From Flavobacteriales bacterium (GTDB lineage: Bacteria > Bacteroidota > Bacteroidia > Flavobacteriales > Flavobacteriaceae): DNA of 64,000 nucleotides. Each line of letters starts with the position of its first letter. Within the stretch, counting starts at the first letter, position 1. The stretch is taken from positions 55,447 to 119,446 of the forward strand of contig WTJI01000039.1 in NCBI GenBank assembly GCA_011524905.1, read 5' to 3'. The notes below the pieces were generated by a model. That model was not told where the DNA came from and did not search any database. It worked only from the letters and a program-made list of their open reading frames with translations. Positions 1 to 9,613 of this stretch are shown one piece after another. The translations under genes and the position numbers were made by a program.

Positions 1-821
1 ATTTTGAAACGATCCCCTCAACCCACAGAAGTTTGATATTGGTCAGTGGCCTTACTTTTTTTTGGCTACTAGAGGGCGCTGTGCCCTTATTTAATTTTCA
101 ATATAAAAAATGGCGTCATGCCTTACCCAATTTGTTTTTTACAATGACGACTGTGCTGATAAATTTCTTATTGGCCTTCTTATTACTAAATGCTGCTGAC
201 TGGGTTGTTGCGCAAGAGTTTGGTATTCTTTATTGGCTCCCCAAAATGCCATTTTGGGCATTGATGTTAATCGGAATCATGCTACTTGATTTGGTGGGTG
301 CTTACCTTCCGCACTGGGTAGAACATCGCATCAAACCTTTGTGGATGGTTCATCTAGTGCATCACTCGGATCATAAAGTTGATACTACTACAGCCAATAG
401 ACATCATCCGTTGGAAAGTGTGATCCGATTTTCTTTCACCCTTTTTGGCGTACTTATTGTTGGTGCACCGATTGGTCTTGTCATGCTTTATCAATCCTTA
501 TCGTTGGTATTATCACAATTCAATCACGCCAATATCCAATTGCCCAAAAATCTAGATCGAATTTTAAGTTTTGTGATCGTTTCACCTGATATGCATAAAA
601 TCCACCACCACTATAGGCTCCCCTACACTGATGCGAACTATGGAAATATTTTTTCTATTTGGGATAGAGCCTTTGGTACTTACATGGATTTTGATCGAGA
701 GCGCATCGTTTATGGCGTAGATGTCTTTCCCGATGAAAATAAAAATGGTCAGATAAAAGAACTGCTCAAACAACCATTTCAAAATTACCAGAGACCTACG
801 GCTGAAGCCGAAAAACCGTAA
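1..821 (+). CDS. sterol desaturase / fatty acid hydroxylase family protein (5' end outside window)
   Basis: The reading frame is open from the first bases of the window (frame starting at base 3), so the start lies to the left; the first possible internal start is a TTG at 33. About 272 residues are visible. The sequence has the His clusters of the membrane di-iron fatty acid hydroxylase superfamily: HWVEH near base 309, HLVHHSDH near 348 and HKIHHH near 591. Hydrophobic segments lie between them, which fits an integral membrane oxygenase. The family hydroxylates or desaturates lipids; the substrate here cannot be read from the sequence. The next gene starts 66 bp downstream on the same strand. 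Confidence 0.88.
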   Translation, partial: FETIPSTHRSLILVSGLTFFWLLEGAVPLFNFQYKKWRHALPNLFFTMTTVLINFLLAFLLLNAADWVVAQEFGILYWLPKMPFWALMLIGIMLLDLVGAYLPHWVEHRIKPLWMVHLVHHSDHKVDTTTANRHHPLESVIRFSFTLFGVLIVGAPIGLVMLYQSLSLVLSQFNHANIQLPKNLDRILSFVIVSPDMHKIHHHYRLPYTDANYGNIFSIWDRAFGTYMDFDRERIVYGVDVFPDENKNGQIKELLKQPFQNYQRPTAEAEKP

Positions 822-887
822 TAGCTAAATGTAAAATTCTTTGTAATTTTGTTTACCGTTATAGAATGACGGTAGATACCTATACTT

Positions 888-3800
888 ATGATTCAAAGAA
901 TTTTGTTCCTTACCCTTGTTTTGGTGAGCACCACTGTTTTAGGTCAAAATACCTGTCCAACAAATACTGCTTTTTTTGATCCCGTTACAGCCACTACAGA
1001 TGCGCCTGTTTCAGTAAGTTTTGACCTTACAAACTTCTTTGCCGATGCCGATGGTGACGAACTTAGTTTTACTGCCACAAGCAATGACGATAACATTGCA
1101 AGTGCTTCATTAGATGGCAGGACATTGACTATCGACACAAAAAGCCAAGATGGTACCACTTTTGTAATTTTAACAGCCTCCGATGGTGACGCAAATTGTT
1201 TTTCTGGTGCTGAAGTATTTGTGTCTGTTTTACCTGCCATTGACTTGACATTTCCCGAGGATTTGACAAACCCCGATTCTAACAATGATGATTCTGCCGA
1301 CAGTAGTACTGATCAAGATATTACATTCCCAGTTGAAGAATCAGGTACTAATGACTCCGCTTCGGCTGACTGTCCTGTAATTGCCAACCAACCTGGATCA
1401 ATTGAACAGGATATTAGTCAAACACTATCCGTTGAGTACAACCTAAATGAATATTTTTCTGATCCCAATGGGAATGTGCTTAGCTATAGTTTTGAAACTT
1501 TTGGTGACGATATCCTCACTATTAATTTAGATGGCAATTCATTAAAAATTGAATCAAATGGAAATGCAGGTTTTGCAACACTATTTGTAGATGCAAGCAA
1601 TGGGAACGAAGGCTGTTTTTCCTCAATTTCTATCAATGTATTCATTACAGACCCCAATGACTCTTCGAGCGTGGACGTCTCTGTAGATGATTTATTGCCT
1701 GATACAACAACGCCACCAGAAGACTTAATTACAACACCAGATGATACTTTTACACCACAAAGCTGTCCAACTGTTTCTGGTGAATTAGGTACGTACGAAA
1801 AAACATTGGAAGAAGGTTTGTTCTTAGAGTTCAACCTGAATGATTATTTCAGTGACCCAGATGGGGCGCCGTTAACATATTCTTATGATGTTTTTGGAGA
1901 TAATGTAGTGGATGTAATCATTGATGGGGCTGTTTTAAAAATAGCTTCCAATGGAAACCCTGGATTTGCTACAATCTTTATTGATGCTAACAATGGGAAT
2001 GAAGGCTGTTTTTCTTCTACTTCACTTAATGTGTTTTTTATTGATCCCACCAATGAAAATATTCCTGATATTTCCATCGATGACTTAATTTCGAATGTTC
2101 CTGATCCGCAAGACCTCCCTTTTGGATCCGATGATTCACAAATTGATTTCTCCCAATGTCCCTTTGTCATCACTGGAATAGAACCCATAATTACTTCGCC
2201 TGATGAACCAAAACAAGAAGTGTACGATCTGAAGTTTTTCTTTGGTGACCCCAATGATAAAGAATTAACTTTTGAGATAAATAATGCCAATTCCGATATT
2301 GTTAACGTAGCATTAGAGGGAAGTGTTTTGACCATTAATACACTTGATAGTACGGGAGAAAGTTTTATCGAAATCATTGCGACGAATGGCGAAGCTGGCT
2401 GTGAAACCTACATCGGATTGTTTGTATTAGTAGCTACTGAAGAGGAAATACCACCTCTAACTGAACTTGAAACAACCTTTGATTTATCATCTGAACTTGA
2501 AGTCAACCTGTGTCCTGAACCTGTCAAATTCTTTGAACCTATTTCCATCCCCGTAGGAGAAGTTCAAAACTTTACTTTTGATTTAGATGAGTATTTTTCT
2601 GACCCCGAAGGCGACGCATTTGAGTTTGATATTTTTAATGCCAACCCAGAAGTGGCCTACAGTTCTTTATTCGGTAGTAACCTTACTATTAGCTTGGGTG
2701 CCGAAAGTGGCTTTGGATTTATTGTAATTAATGTTGTTGGAGGCGGAAATAATTGTATTGTAAGTCTAGAAATCCCTTTGGAAGTTACCCAAAGTGAAGA
2801 TTTTGTTTCCGATTGTGTACCCCTGCTTACAGCCACACCAGAAGTATCTCTTCAACTTGACCAGCCCGAAACAATCATAAATTTAGAAGAGTACTTAAAT
2901 ATTGCTGAAGACCGTGTGTTCACCGTTGATATTTTAGGTACTGAAAACGAATACATAGAAGCCAGTTTGTTTGGTTTTAACTTAGTAATTAGTGTTAAAG
3001 AAATTGGTGCAGGAGATAGTGCTGTTTATTTGCAAATAAAGGAAGAAACATCGGGTTGTATGGAAGTCGCTCCTATTTATATTCCCATCGAAGATCCCCT
3101 TGGACTTCAAGACACAAATTGCCCTAACCTTAAATTGGAATTCCCCTATTTGGTGACATTGCAAAAAGGTGAAAGTATTTCATTTGCATACAGCGATTAT
3201 TTTGCCAATATCGATACTGAGGGAATTGAATTTATTGGAGCGGTTGCTTTTGAAAGTTTTGCTACTGCAAGTGTAGAAGAAGGCGTTATGACGATTGTGG
3301 CCAAAGATCAAGTTGGATTTTCACCAGCAGCTATAGGAGTAACTGATGCCTTTGGATTATGTGAAATCTACCTCCCGTTTGAATTGCAAATACTTGGAGA
3401 AGGGGTCACAGAAAATAGTTGTCCAGAATTGACCGAATCGCTTCCCAACATCGAAATGAACGACACTGAAGCGGAAGTTAGTATCGACTTAAACACCTAT
3501 TTTCAAGATCCTGATGGAGATCCTTTGTTTTACGGTGCATTCATTGACTCAAACGAATTTGTAGATTTTAACCTCATTGACAATCAGCTAACGCTCTATC
3601 TGAAGCAAAATACTGCAGCTGTTGTCACCCTTGAAATTGGTGCTTCCGATGCCTTTGAAGATTGCTTCACTACAAGTATTCTCGAAATAATAATTGGAAC
3701 TACTGAAGAAGAAGTGACCAATAATTGCCCAGAAGTTGTGGGAACGATAGACGCGATTAGTTTTGGAAATGATGAACTTTTGAAAAATATCTCTCTCGAA

Positions 3801-5972
3801 AGCTTGTTTACCGATGCCGATGGAGATACCCTTACATTAGAGGTTGTTTCTGACAATCCTGAAATAATCAATGCCGAAATACAGGATAATACTTTAACAG
3901 TATTCGCCACTCCAGGAAAAACTGGCAATGCTGTATTAGTCGTGTCTGCCAAAGACCAAGACCCCTACTGTCAATCAACCTATAATGTGTCAGTAAATAT
4001 TCCATCCAACGAGCCCGTGGTGCAAAATACATGTCCAACCATTACCAGTGGCATTCCTCCAATGCGGGTGGCGAAAAACAGTTCGGATCGGATCATACTG
4101 CTTCCTGAACTTTACAGTGACGATGCTCCTGAACTCGTTTACTACTCAACGGTTAGTTACGATAACAGTGTGGTTACTGCTAATATCGAAGGGAGTTACC
4201 TGGTTCTCAACTTCTCTGACACCAATACGGGTAATGCCTTAGTAGAATTAAATATTATTGACGGTGGATCAGGTTGTATTCAATACTTAGAATTTCAAGT
4301 AGAAATTTTTGAAGAAATTGAAAATCTCCCCCCCTACTTTGAATCGCAAAGTTTTTCAGTTGAAGAAAATGATTCCGATGAAAATGCAGGTGATTTTGAT
4401 AAATTTTTAGGTAAAATCACTGCAATTGACCCTGAGGGAAGCCCTGTAAACCTTTCCATCACTAACGGAAATAATCAAGGTATTTTTGAGCTTCGTGGTG
4501 ATCAGCTTTTCCTTGTTGGGATTTTAGATTTTGAAACGCAAGAAGTTCACGAGTTAGAAATAACCGCTTCTGATGGCAATAAATCCAATACGAATGTTGT
4601 CAAGGTATTTGTAGAAAATGTAGCAAATGCCAGTATTCAAAAGGGTTTTACATTACAGGTATATGATATTGATAATGAAAACACTACAAGTAAATCCAAT
4701 GCATACAAAAGATTTTTAAATCCCGTTTTACAAAAAACCAGAAAAGGTGTTGGTAAATGGAAGGTTAGAAAAAATATCACCGGAGGGGCAGACGCTGACA
4801 AGTTTAAAATAGAACGAGCAGTCGAACAAAAAGATGGAGAAATCCTTGAGGATCAGCTTGTATTTGCTATTAACCCAGACTTCGAAAATCCATCAGATGC
4901 CAACGGTGATAATATTTATGAAGTTGATATTGAGATAATAAATGAGCAAGATGGTCAATCACTCATCCCAGTTATTGTAAGTCAAAATGCTATAGTTGTT
5001 CCTGAAAATGAACCCAAAGCCTTGAATGTTGAATCCATTCCTGCAACAGTACTTCAAGACACTGATGGAGACGGAATACAAGATGTTATCGATAACAGCC
5101 CTTTACAATTCAACCCTGGTCAAGAAGACAGTGACGGAGATGGCGTTGGAGACGTATCCGATGATGCTGATCAAGATGGTGTGTGGGATCCATTTGATAT
5201 TTGTCCTGACACGCCTTATGGTACTCCTGTGAATTTAGATGGCTGTCCCATCTTCATTTTACCTCCCAATAATTTCACCATTTCAAAAATTGAAAAATGT
5301 ATCGGTGATAACGAAATCCGTCTGGCAGTTGAAGATACAAGCCACGCTTATAAACTAGATTTAACGGGGGAAATAAACAGAACCCAAACCCTACGGGAAG
5401 AAAGTGTTAGTTTTACTGGACTTAATGGAGGTGATTATCAACTCTGTATAACAGTCATTGGTGTTGATGAGGAAGAATTCAAACGATGCTTTGATATATC
5501 GATTGCCGAACCTGAACCCCTAACGGTGTATAGCAAAAGTGGCACCACTAAAAAACAAGTAAGTTTTGATCTATCAGGCGGCAATACATATAATATTACG
5601 CACAATGGCTTCACCAAGCAAATTAATAAAGATCAAGTTACCATTGATTTGGCCAAAGGGCTCAATACTGTTAGAATAGATACAGGTATTGAATGTCAGG
5701 GTGTTTTTGAGCAACAGTATTTTAATTCTGCCGTGGTTATGATGGCTCCCAATCCAGCTCGTGACCTTACTAGCATTTTTGTTGGTGGTGATGACCCTCA
5801 AGTTAACATCACTGTGTATAATACACTTGGAGGTATTCTTTATCAAACTAAAGTTCGCATACCTCAAGACAGACGTATCACCCTGCCAACTGCGTCGCTA
5901 CCCGTGGGCAGCTATTACGTCAAAGTTGAAGGACAGACAACCCAACAGAATCTAGCACTCATCAAAGAATAA
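888..5972 (+). CDS. large T9SS-secreted surface protein with Cys-bracketed Ig/cadherin-like repeats
   Basis: A protein of 1694 residues. It starts with a signal peptide (MIQRILFLTLVLVSTTVLGQ). Ten repeats of about 95 residues follow (about 23-1143). Each opens with a Cys, usually as CP, contains a DPDG-like calcium-type loop, and has a second Cys about 70-80 residues later, so an intradomain disulfide is likely. Next come a cadherin-like domain (about 1148-1245) with a DFET motif, thrombospondin type 3 calcium repeats with DxDGDG (about 1389-1450), and a C-terminal domain starting MAPNPARD (about 1617-1694) typical of T9SS sorting. Probable role: surface adhesion or matrix; the ligand is unknown. 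A TAnnTTTG-type element (TAATTTTG, 844-851) and an inverted repeat (TACCGT...ACGGTA, 854-874) precede it. The lipoprotein gene follows after 4 bp. Confidence 0.85.
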   Translation: MIQRILFLTLVLVSTTVLGQNTCPTNTAFFDPVTATTDAPVSVSFDLTNFFADADGDELSFTATSNDDNIASASLDGRTLTIDTKSQDGTTFVILTASDGDANCFSGAEVFVSVLPAIDLTFPEDLTNPDSNNDDSADSSTDQDITFPVEESGTNDSASADCPVIANQPGSIEQDISQTLSVEYNLNEYFSDPNGNVLSYSFETFGDDILTINLDGNSLKIESNGNAGFATLFVDASNGNEGCFSSISINVFITDPNDSSSVDVSVDDLLPDTTTPPEDLITTPDDTFTPQSCPTVSGELGTYEKTLEEGLFLEFNLNDYFSDPDGAPLTYSYDVFGDNVVDVIIDGAVLKIASNGNPGFATIFIDANNGNEGCFSSTSLNVFFIDPTNENIPDISIDDLISNVPDPQDLPFGSDDSQIDFSQCPFVITGIEPIITSPDEPKQEVYDLKFFFGDPNDKELTFEINNANSDIVNVALEGSVLTINTLDSTGESFIEIIATNGEAGCETYIGLFVLVATEEEIPPLTELETTFDLSSELEVNLCPEPVKFFEPISIPVGEVQNFTFDLDEYFSDPEGDAFEFDIFNANPEVAYSSLFGSNLTISLGAESGFGFIVINVVGGGNNCIVSLEIPLEVTQSEDFVSDCVPLLTATPEVSLQLDQPETIINLEEYLNIAEDRVFTVDILGTENEYIEASLFGFNLVISVKEIGAGDSAVYLQIKEETSGCMEVAPIYIPIEDPLGLQDTNCPNLKLEFPYLVTLQKGESISFAYSDYFANIDTEGIEFIGAVAFESFATASVEEGVMTIVAKDQVGFSPAAIGVTDAFGLCEIYLPFELQILGEGVTENSCPELTESLPNIEMNDTEAEVSIDLNTYFQDPDGDPLFYGAFIDSNEFVDFNLIDNQLTLYLKQNTAAVVTLEIGASDAFEDCFTTSILEIIIGTTEEEVTNNCPEVVGTIDAISFGNDELLKNISLESLFTDADGDTLTLEVVSDNPEIINAEIQDNTLTVFATPGKTGNAVLVVSAKDQDPYCQSTYNVSVNIPSNEPVVQNTCPTITSGIPPMRVAKNSSDRIILLPELYSDDAPELVYYSTVSYDNSVVTANIEGSYLVLNFSDTNTGNALVELNIIDGGSGCIQYLEFQVEIFEEIENLPPYFESQSFSVEENDSDENAGDFDKFLGKITAIDPEGSPVNLSITNGNNQGIFELRGDQLFLVGILDFETQEVHELEITASDGNKSNTNVVKVFVENVANASIQKGFTLQVYDIDNENTTSKSNAYKRFLNPVLQKTRKGVGKWKVRKNITGGADADKFKIERAVEQKDGEILEDQLVFAINPDFENPSDANGDNIYEVDIEIINEQDGQSLIPVIVSQNAIVVPENEPKALNVESIPATVLQDTDGDGIQDVIDNSPLQFNPGQEDSDGDGVGDVSDDADQDGVWDPFDICPDTPYGTPVNLDGCPIFILPPNNFTISKIEKCIGDNEIRLAVEDTSHAYKLDLTGEINRTQTLREESVSFTGLNGGDYQLCITVIGVDEEEFKRCFDISIAEPEPLTVYSKSGTTKKQVSFDLSGGNTYNITHNGFTKQINKDQVTIDLAKGLNTVRIDTGIECQGVFEQQYFNSAVVMMAPNPARDLTSIFVGGDDPQVNITVYNTLGGILYQTKVRIPQDRRITLPTASLPVGSYYVKVEGQTTQQNLALIKE

Positions 5973-5976
5973 GTCT

Positions 5977-6666
5977 ATGAAAAAAATCTATCTATATTAT
6001 TTTCTACTGACACTCATTGTTGTGCATTGTAGTCAGGAACCTGAACCAGTCCCAGCGGGTATTGCTACATTAATTGCGCCTGCCAACAATGAAGCTTGTT
6101 TAGATGGTACTCCCGTTAGCGATACACAGAGTTCTGTTGATTTTCAATGGAATGCTGCAACCAATGCTATGAATTATAAATTGATGGTGACCAATTTACT
6201 TACCAATCAAACGCAAAACTTTTCATCCGTCACCCCCAACCTGCAGGTTACATTGGTGCACCAAACACCTTATCAGTGGCAGGTAGAAGCTATGGGTGAA
6301 CCAGAAACCCTTCCTACCTCAAGTGAAAGCTGGAAATTTTACTTAGCAGCAGAAGCTCAGACCAACTATGCCCCATTTCCTCCTCAATTGCTGTTACCAG
6401 AATCTGCTTCCACTGTCACACCAATCAATGGCTTAATCAACTTAAGTTGGAGTGCTTCAGACCTTGACAATGATATCGAACGCTTTGAAATCTATTTAGA
6501 TAATAATGATGGGTCAACCAAATTAAAAGATCAAAGCTACGCTGGTGAAACTACAACGATAGAGGTAGATGTTGAAAGCAATCAAATTTACTACTGGCAA
6601 ATTGTAGCCATAGATAGCTCTGGGAACAGAAGTGATTCTGGCATCTATAACTTCCGTACACAATAA
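5977..6666 (+). CDS. lipoprotein with two fibronectin type III-like domains
   Basis: A protein of 229 residues. The short hydrophobic N-terminus ends at a Cys (LIVVHCS, Cys19), which suggests lipidation, though His at -1 is atypical for a lipobox. Two beta-sandwich modules follow: about 30-125, with the pattern FQWNAATNAMNYKLMV, and about 132-229, with LSWSASDLDNDIERFEIYLD and YYWQIVAIDSSGN. These resemble the FN3-like domains of Bacteroidetes SusE/F-type or surface lipoproteins. It starts 4 bp after the T9SS cargo gene, so the two are probably co-transcribed. It may be an outer-membrane partner of the large protein; that is inference from position. The exact function is not recognised. Confidence 0.7.
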   Translation: MKKIYLYYFLLTLIVVHCSQEPEPVPAGIATLIAPANNEACLDGTPVSDTQSSVDFQWNAATNAMNYKLMVTNLLTNQTQNFSSVTPNLQVTLVHQTPYQWQVEAMGEPETLPTSSESWKFYLAAEAQTNYAPFPPQLLLPESASTVTPINGLINLSWSASDLDNDIERFEIYLDNNDGSTKLKDQSYAGETTTIEVDVESNQIYYWQIVAIDSSGNRSDSGIYNFRTQ

Positions 6667-6668
6667 AC

Positions 6669-6830
6669 TTGCAGACAAAAAGCTGTTACCGCTGTAAAAA
6701 AAGTGACCGTGTCATGTTCCGAATCAAAATAGACCAAACCAAGCATTGGTTTTTTTGCTGCCAATCCTGCACGGAAACAGAAAAAAAAACAAATTCATTT
6801 TATCGTTATGGGGGGACTTGGAAAGGCTAA
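6669..6830 (+). CDS. small zinc-ribbon protein (53 aa), easily missed
   Basis: A short frame beginning with a TTG at 6669, 2 bp after the lipoprotein stop, and ending with TAA at 6828-6830. The frame upstream is closed by TAA at 6648-6650 and has no ATG, so the TTG is the best start. The translation contains CYRC near the N-terminus and CCQSC about 25 residues later, a CxxC...CxxC zinc-ribbon arrangement, and ends in FYRYGGTWKG. Such a composition is unlikely in a random frame. It overlaps only non-coding frames and ends 66 bp before the decarboxylase start. Function unknown. I believe small marine-bacterial proteins with a YGGTWK-like C-terminus exist, but I cannot check this here. Confidence 0.65.
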   Translation: MQTKSCYRCKKSDRVMFRIKIDQTKHWFFCCQSCTETEKKTNSFYRYGGTWKG

Positions 6831-6895
6831 TTTGTTCCCATAGTTCGTCAAAAAATAGGGGATTACAATATCTTTGTGGGAAAGATAGTTTCGCT

Positions 6896-8350
6896 ATGAA
6901 TGAAAGAAAAACAGCACAGCTGCAAGATGCACTCCCTAAATTGGTCGATGTACTGGAAAATTATGTTTCATCAAGCCAAAAAAAGGAAACTCCTGTTTTA
7001 AAGCAACATGCACCAGAACATATTCTTGGTGCCCTGCATACCGATCAAATTTTAGAAAATGGTTTTCAGTCCCCCGAAGATATAACGGATTTTGTTTCAA
7101 CCTACCTAGCGCATACGAATCACCTCCACCATCCGCGTTATATGGGACACCAAGTGGCTGTTCCACATTCACTTTCAGGTATTCCAGATTGGATTCATGG
7201 TACAGCTAATAATCCCTCATCATTATATGAAATGGGACCAGTAGGTGGTGCACTAGAAGCTTACATGATTAATTGGATGTTAGAAAAATTGGGCTGGTTT
7301 CGTGGCCAATCCTATGCCGACTTCACCCAATATCCCGAAAACGGTAGCGGTATTCTTACCCATGGTGGATCGGTTGCTAATCTGACAGCCCTATCTGCCG
7401 CCCGAGCAGCCATTGCTCCCGAAGCGTGGACCGATGGCAACCCTACTGATTTAGTGATTATTGGCCCAAGTAGTTCGCACTATTCCATAGGAAGAGCAAT
7501 TTCCATAATGGGAATGGGGAAAAATGCTTATGTCGCTGCTGCTGTAGATAATAACGAAGTCATCCAAATTTCAGATCTCCAAAGGGTATATAAGGAACAA
7601 AAAGAACAAGGAAAACGTATAATGGCTGTTGTCGCCAATGCCTGTGCAACTTCCACAGGGCTTTATGACCCCTTAGATGAAATCGCTGACTTCTGTCAAG
7701 AAAATAAGCTTTGGTTTCACGTTGACGGTGCCCATGGAGCTGTTGCACTGTTATCGGATCGTGAAAAACAAAAAATGAAAGGGGCAGAAAAAGCCGATTC
7801 CCTTATTTGGGATGCACATAAAATGATGCGCGTCCCTGCCCTTTGTACGGCAGTACTGTTCAAAAATCAGTTCCACCAATACAATAACTTTAAGCAAAAA
7901 GGGAGCTATGTCTTTCACAGCACTGAAGTTATTGGAATGGATTCAATGCCCTACACCGTAGAGTGTACTAAATCCGCCTTAGGAACTAAGTTATTTTGGA
8001 CATTTGCACTGGGGGGAGAGAAAAACATGACACTGTACATTGAAAAATGTTACCAATTAGCAGAGGATTTTTACCATCTATTAAACCAACAAAAAGACTT
8101 TGAAGTTCCCTATTTTCCGCAATCGAACATACTTTGCTTCCGTTTCACTGGTGGGCCTGCATCAGATGACTTTCAGCTAAAATTACGTTACACCTTAATT
8201 GATACTGGAAATTTTTATATTACATCGTGCGAAATGAACAACAAACGCTACCTACGGGTCGTTCTAATTCATCCTGATACAGCAGTGGAAGATCTGAAAG
8301 CTTTACTGAACAATATCAGGGATGTAGCCCAAAACTTAATTCAGGATTAG
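6896..8350 (+). CDS. PLP-dependent group II decarboxylase
   Basis: A protein of 484 residues from the ATG at 6896. A longer frame extends upstream to a TTG at 6746, but that segment runs through the zinc-ribbon ORF in another frame and does not look like protein, so it is rejected. Features of the aromatic-L-amino-acid/glutamate/2,4-diaminobutyrate decarboxylase fold: LTHGGSVANLTAL for cofactor phosphate contacts, HVDGAHGA with the PLP-pyridine Asp, and WDAHKMM with the Schiff-base Lys. It decarboxylates an amino acid to an amine. Substrate candidates are aspartate, 2,4-diaminobutyrate or an aromatic amino acid; motifs alone do not separate them. Confidence 0.88.
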   Translation: MNERKTAQLQDALPKLVDVLENYVSSSQKKETPVLKQHAPEHILGALHTDQILENGFQSPEDITDFVSTYLAHTNHLHHPRYMGHQVAVPHSLSGIPDWIHGTANNPSSLYEMGPVGGALEAYMINWMLEKLGWFRGQSYADFTQYPENGSGILTHGGSVANLTALSAARAAIAPEAWTDGNPTDLVIIGPSSSHYSIGRAISIMGMGKNAYVAAAVDNNEVIQISDLQRVYKEQKEQGKRIMAVVANACATSTGLYDPLDEIADFCQENKLWFHVDGAHGAVALLSDREKQKMKGAEKADSLIWDAHKMMRVPALCTAVLFKNQFHQYNNFKQKGSYVFHSTEVIGMDSMPYTVECTKSALGTKLFWTFALGGEKNMTLYIEKCYQLAEDFYHLLNQQKDFEVPYFPQSNILCFRFTGGPASDDFQLKLRYTLIDTGNFYITSCEMNNKRYLRVVLIHPDTAVEDLKALLNNIRDVAQNLIQD

Positions 8351-8398
8351 CCCCGTAAATATTATGAATAAGCCCATAGTTAAATTGACTCCCAGCAG

Positions 8399-9613
8399 AT
8401 GAAAAAAGAATTTACTGACACCTTAATGGAACAAGGATTATCATGGGTTTGGGCCTCTAGCATAACCGTCATAGCAGTATTTATTGCAGCCATTTTCCTG
8501 GGTTTGCTGGTGGCTTGGGTAACTAAATTAATCTTACGAAAAGTTTTTAGTCGTTTGGCCCGTAATACCAAAACCCACCTTGACGACTTATTAATCAATA
8601 ACCGAGTACCTGCCCTGCTGAGTTATTTGTTGACACTCTATTTTATTGAATGGCTGCTTATCACTTTAGCAGTTCAAATAGGGAATGGAAATAATATTCT
8701 AAAAGCCTTAGAAGGATTAGTCACCCTATTAATCATTCGAGCTATCTTAAATGCTGTAAAAACTTCCTTAAAATCTGTCAAATATTTAAAAGACAAACCG
8801 CTAGATAGCTACTTTCAAGTTGTTTTGGGTGCTGTTTGGTTTTTAGGTGGCATCGCTATCCTTTCATTACTTACAGGTAAATCCATTGCTGCCTATCTTA
8901 CAACTTTAGGTGCCCTATCGGCTGTACTCCTTTTAATTTTCAAGGACACCCTATTGGGCTTTGTAGCAAGCATACAAATTTCAATTAACGATACGGTGCG
9001 CATTGGTGATTGGATTAGTATGCCTAATCAAAATGCAGATGGAGATGTTATAGGAATTAGTTTATCAACGGTTCGCGTTCGAAATTTTGACAATACCATC
9101 ACTTCAATCCCAACTTATAAGCTTATTTCAGATGCATTTATCAATTGGAGGGGAATGGCCGAATCAGATGGTCGCAGAATCAAAAGACAACTCTTTATCC
9201 AAAGCAGTAGCATTCGTTTTCTAACTACCAAAGACTTAGAAAAATTAACGAAAATAGAACGAATAGCTGACTTCATTGATCAAAAAAATATAGAAATAGA
9301 TCACGAAAACCAAAGCAATAAAGTCGATAAATCATTGTTAATTAATGGTCGTAATCTAACCAACTTAGGCTTGTTTCGCGGTTACATTCAATCCTATCTA
9401 GAACAACACCCTGCGATTCATAAGGAATTAACTGTCATGTGTCGCCAATTAACACCCTCAGCCCAGGGCGTTCCCTTAGAAATATATGCCTTTAGTTTAG
9501 ACAAAAACTGGATCAACTATGAGGGTATCGCTGCTGATTTGATGGACCACTTCCTAGCGGCTGCACCTTATTTTGAATTGCGTTTTTTTGAGTGGCAAGC
9601 ACCACAAGTCTAA
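8399..9613 (+). CDS. MscS-family mechanosensitive ion channel
   Basis: A protein of 404 residues. Hydrophobic segments at about 18-42, 72-95, 100-115, 138-158 and 165-190 are followed by the conserved MscS pore/beta-domain sequence: LGALSAVLLLIFKDTLLG, then IQISINDTVRIGDWI and STVRVRNFDNTI. The C-terminal cytoplasmic domain ends with a short charged tail. The layout resembles the YbdG/MscM-like subgroup with extra N-terminal helices. Role: an inner-membrane pressure valve during osmotic downshock. Its last 4 bp overlap the convergent ctlX gene. Confidence 0.9.
   Translation: MKKEFTDTLMEQGLSWVWASSITVIAVFIAAIFLGLLVAWVTKLILRKVFSRLARNTKTHLDDLLINNRVPALLSYLLTLYFIEWLLITLAVQIGNGNNILKALEGLVTLLIIRAILNAVKTSLKSVKYLKDKPLDSYFQVVLGAVWFLGGIAILSLLTGKSIAAYLTTLGALSAVLLLIFKDTLLGFVASIQISINDTVRIGDWISMPNQNADGDVIGISLSTVRVRNFDNTITSIPTYKLISDAFINWRGMAESDGRRIKRQLFIQSSSIRFLTTKDLEKLTKIERIADFIDQKNIEIDHENQSNKVDKSLLINGRNLTNLGLFRGYIQSYLEQHPAIHKELTVMCRQLTPSAQGVPLEIYAFSLDKNWINYEGIAADLMDHFLAAAPYFELRFFEWQAPQV

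Noticed and set aside
3596..3952. Antisense frame inside the T9SS cargo gene
   Set aside because: A reverse-strand shadow of a Ser/Asp-rich coding sequence, with no start signal or family pattern.
6746..6895. 50-residue N-terminal extension of the PLP decarboxylase
   Set aside because: It starts from TTG, overlaps the zinc-ribbon frame, and lacks family similarity; the ATG at 6896 gives a normal N-terminus.
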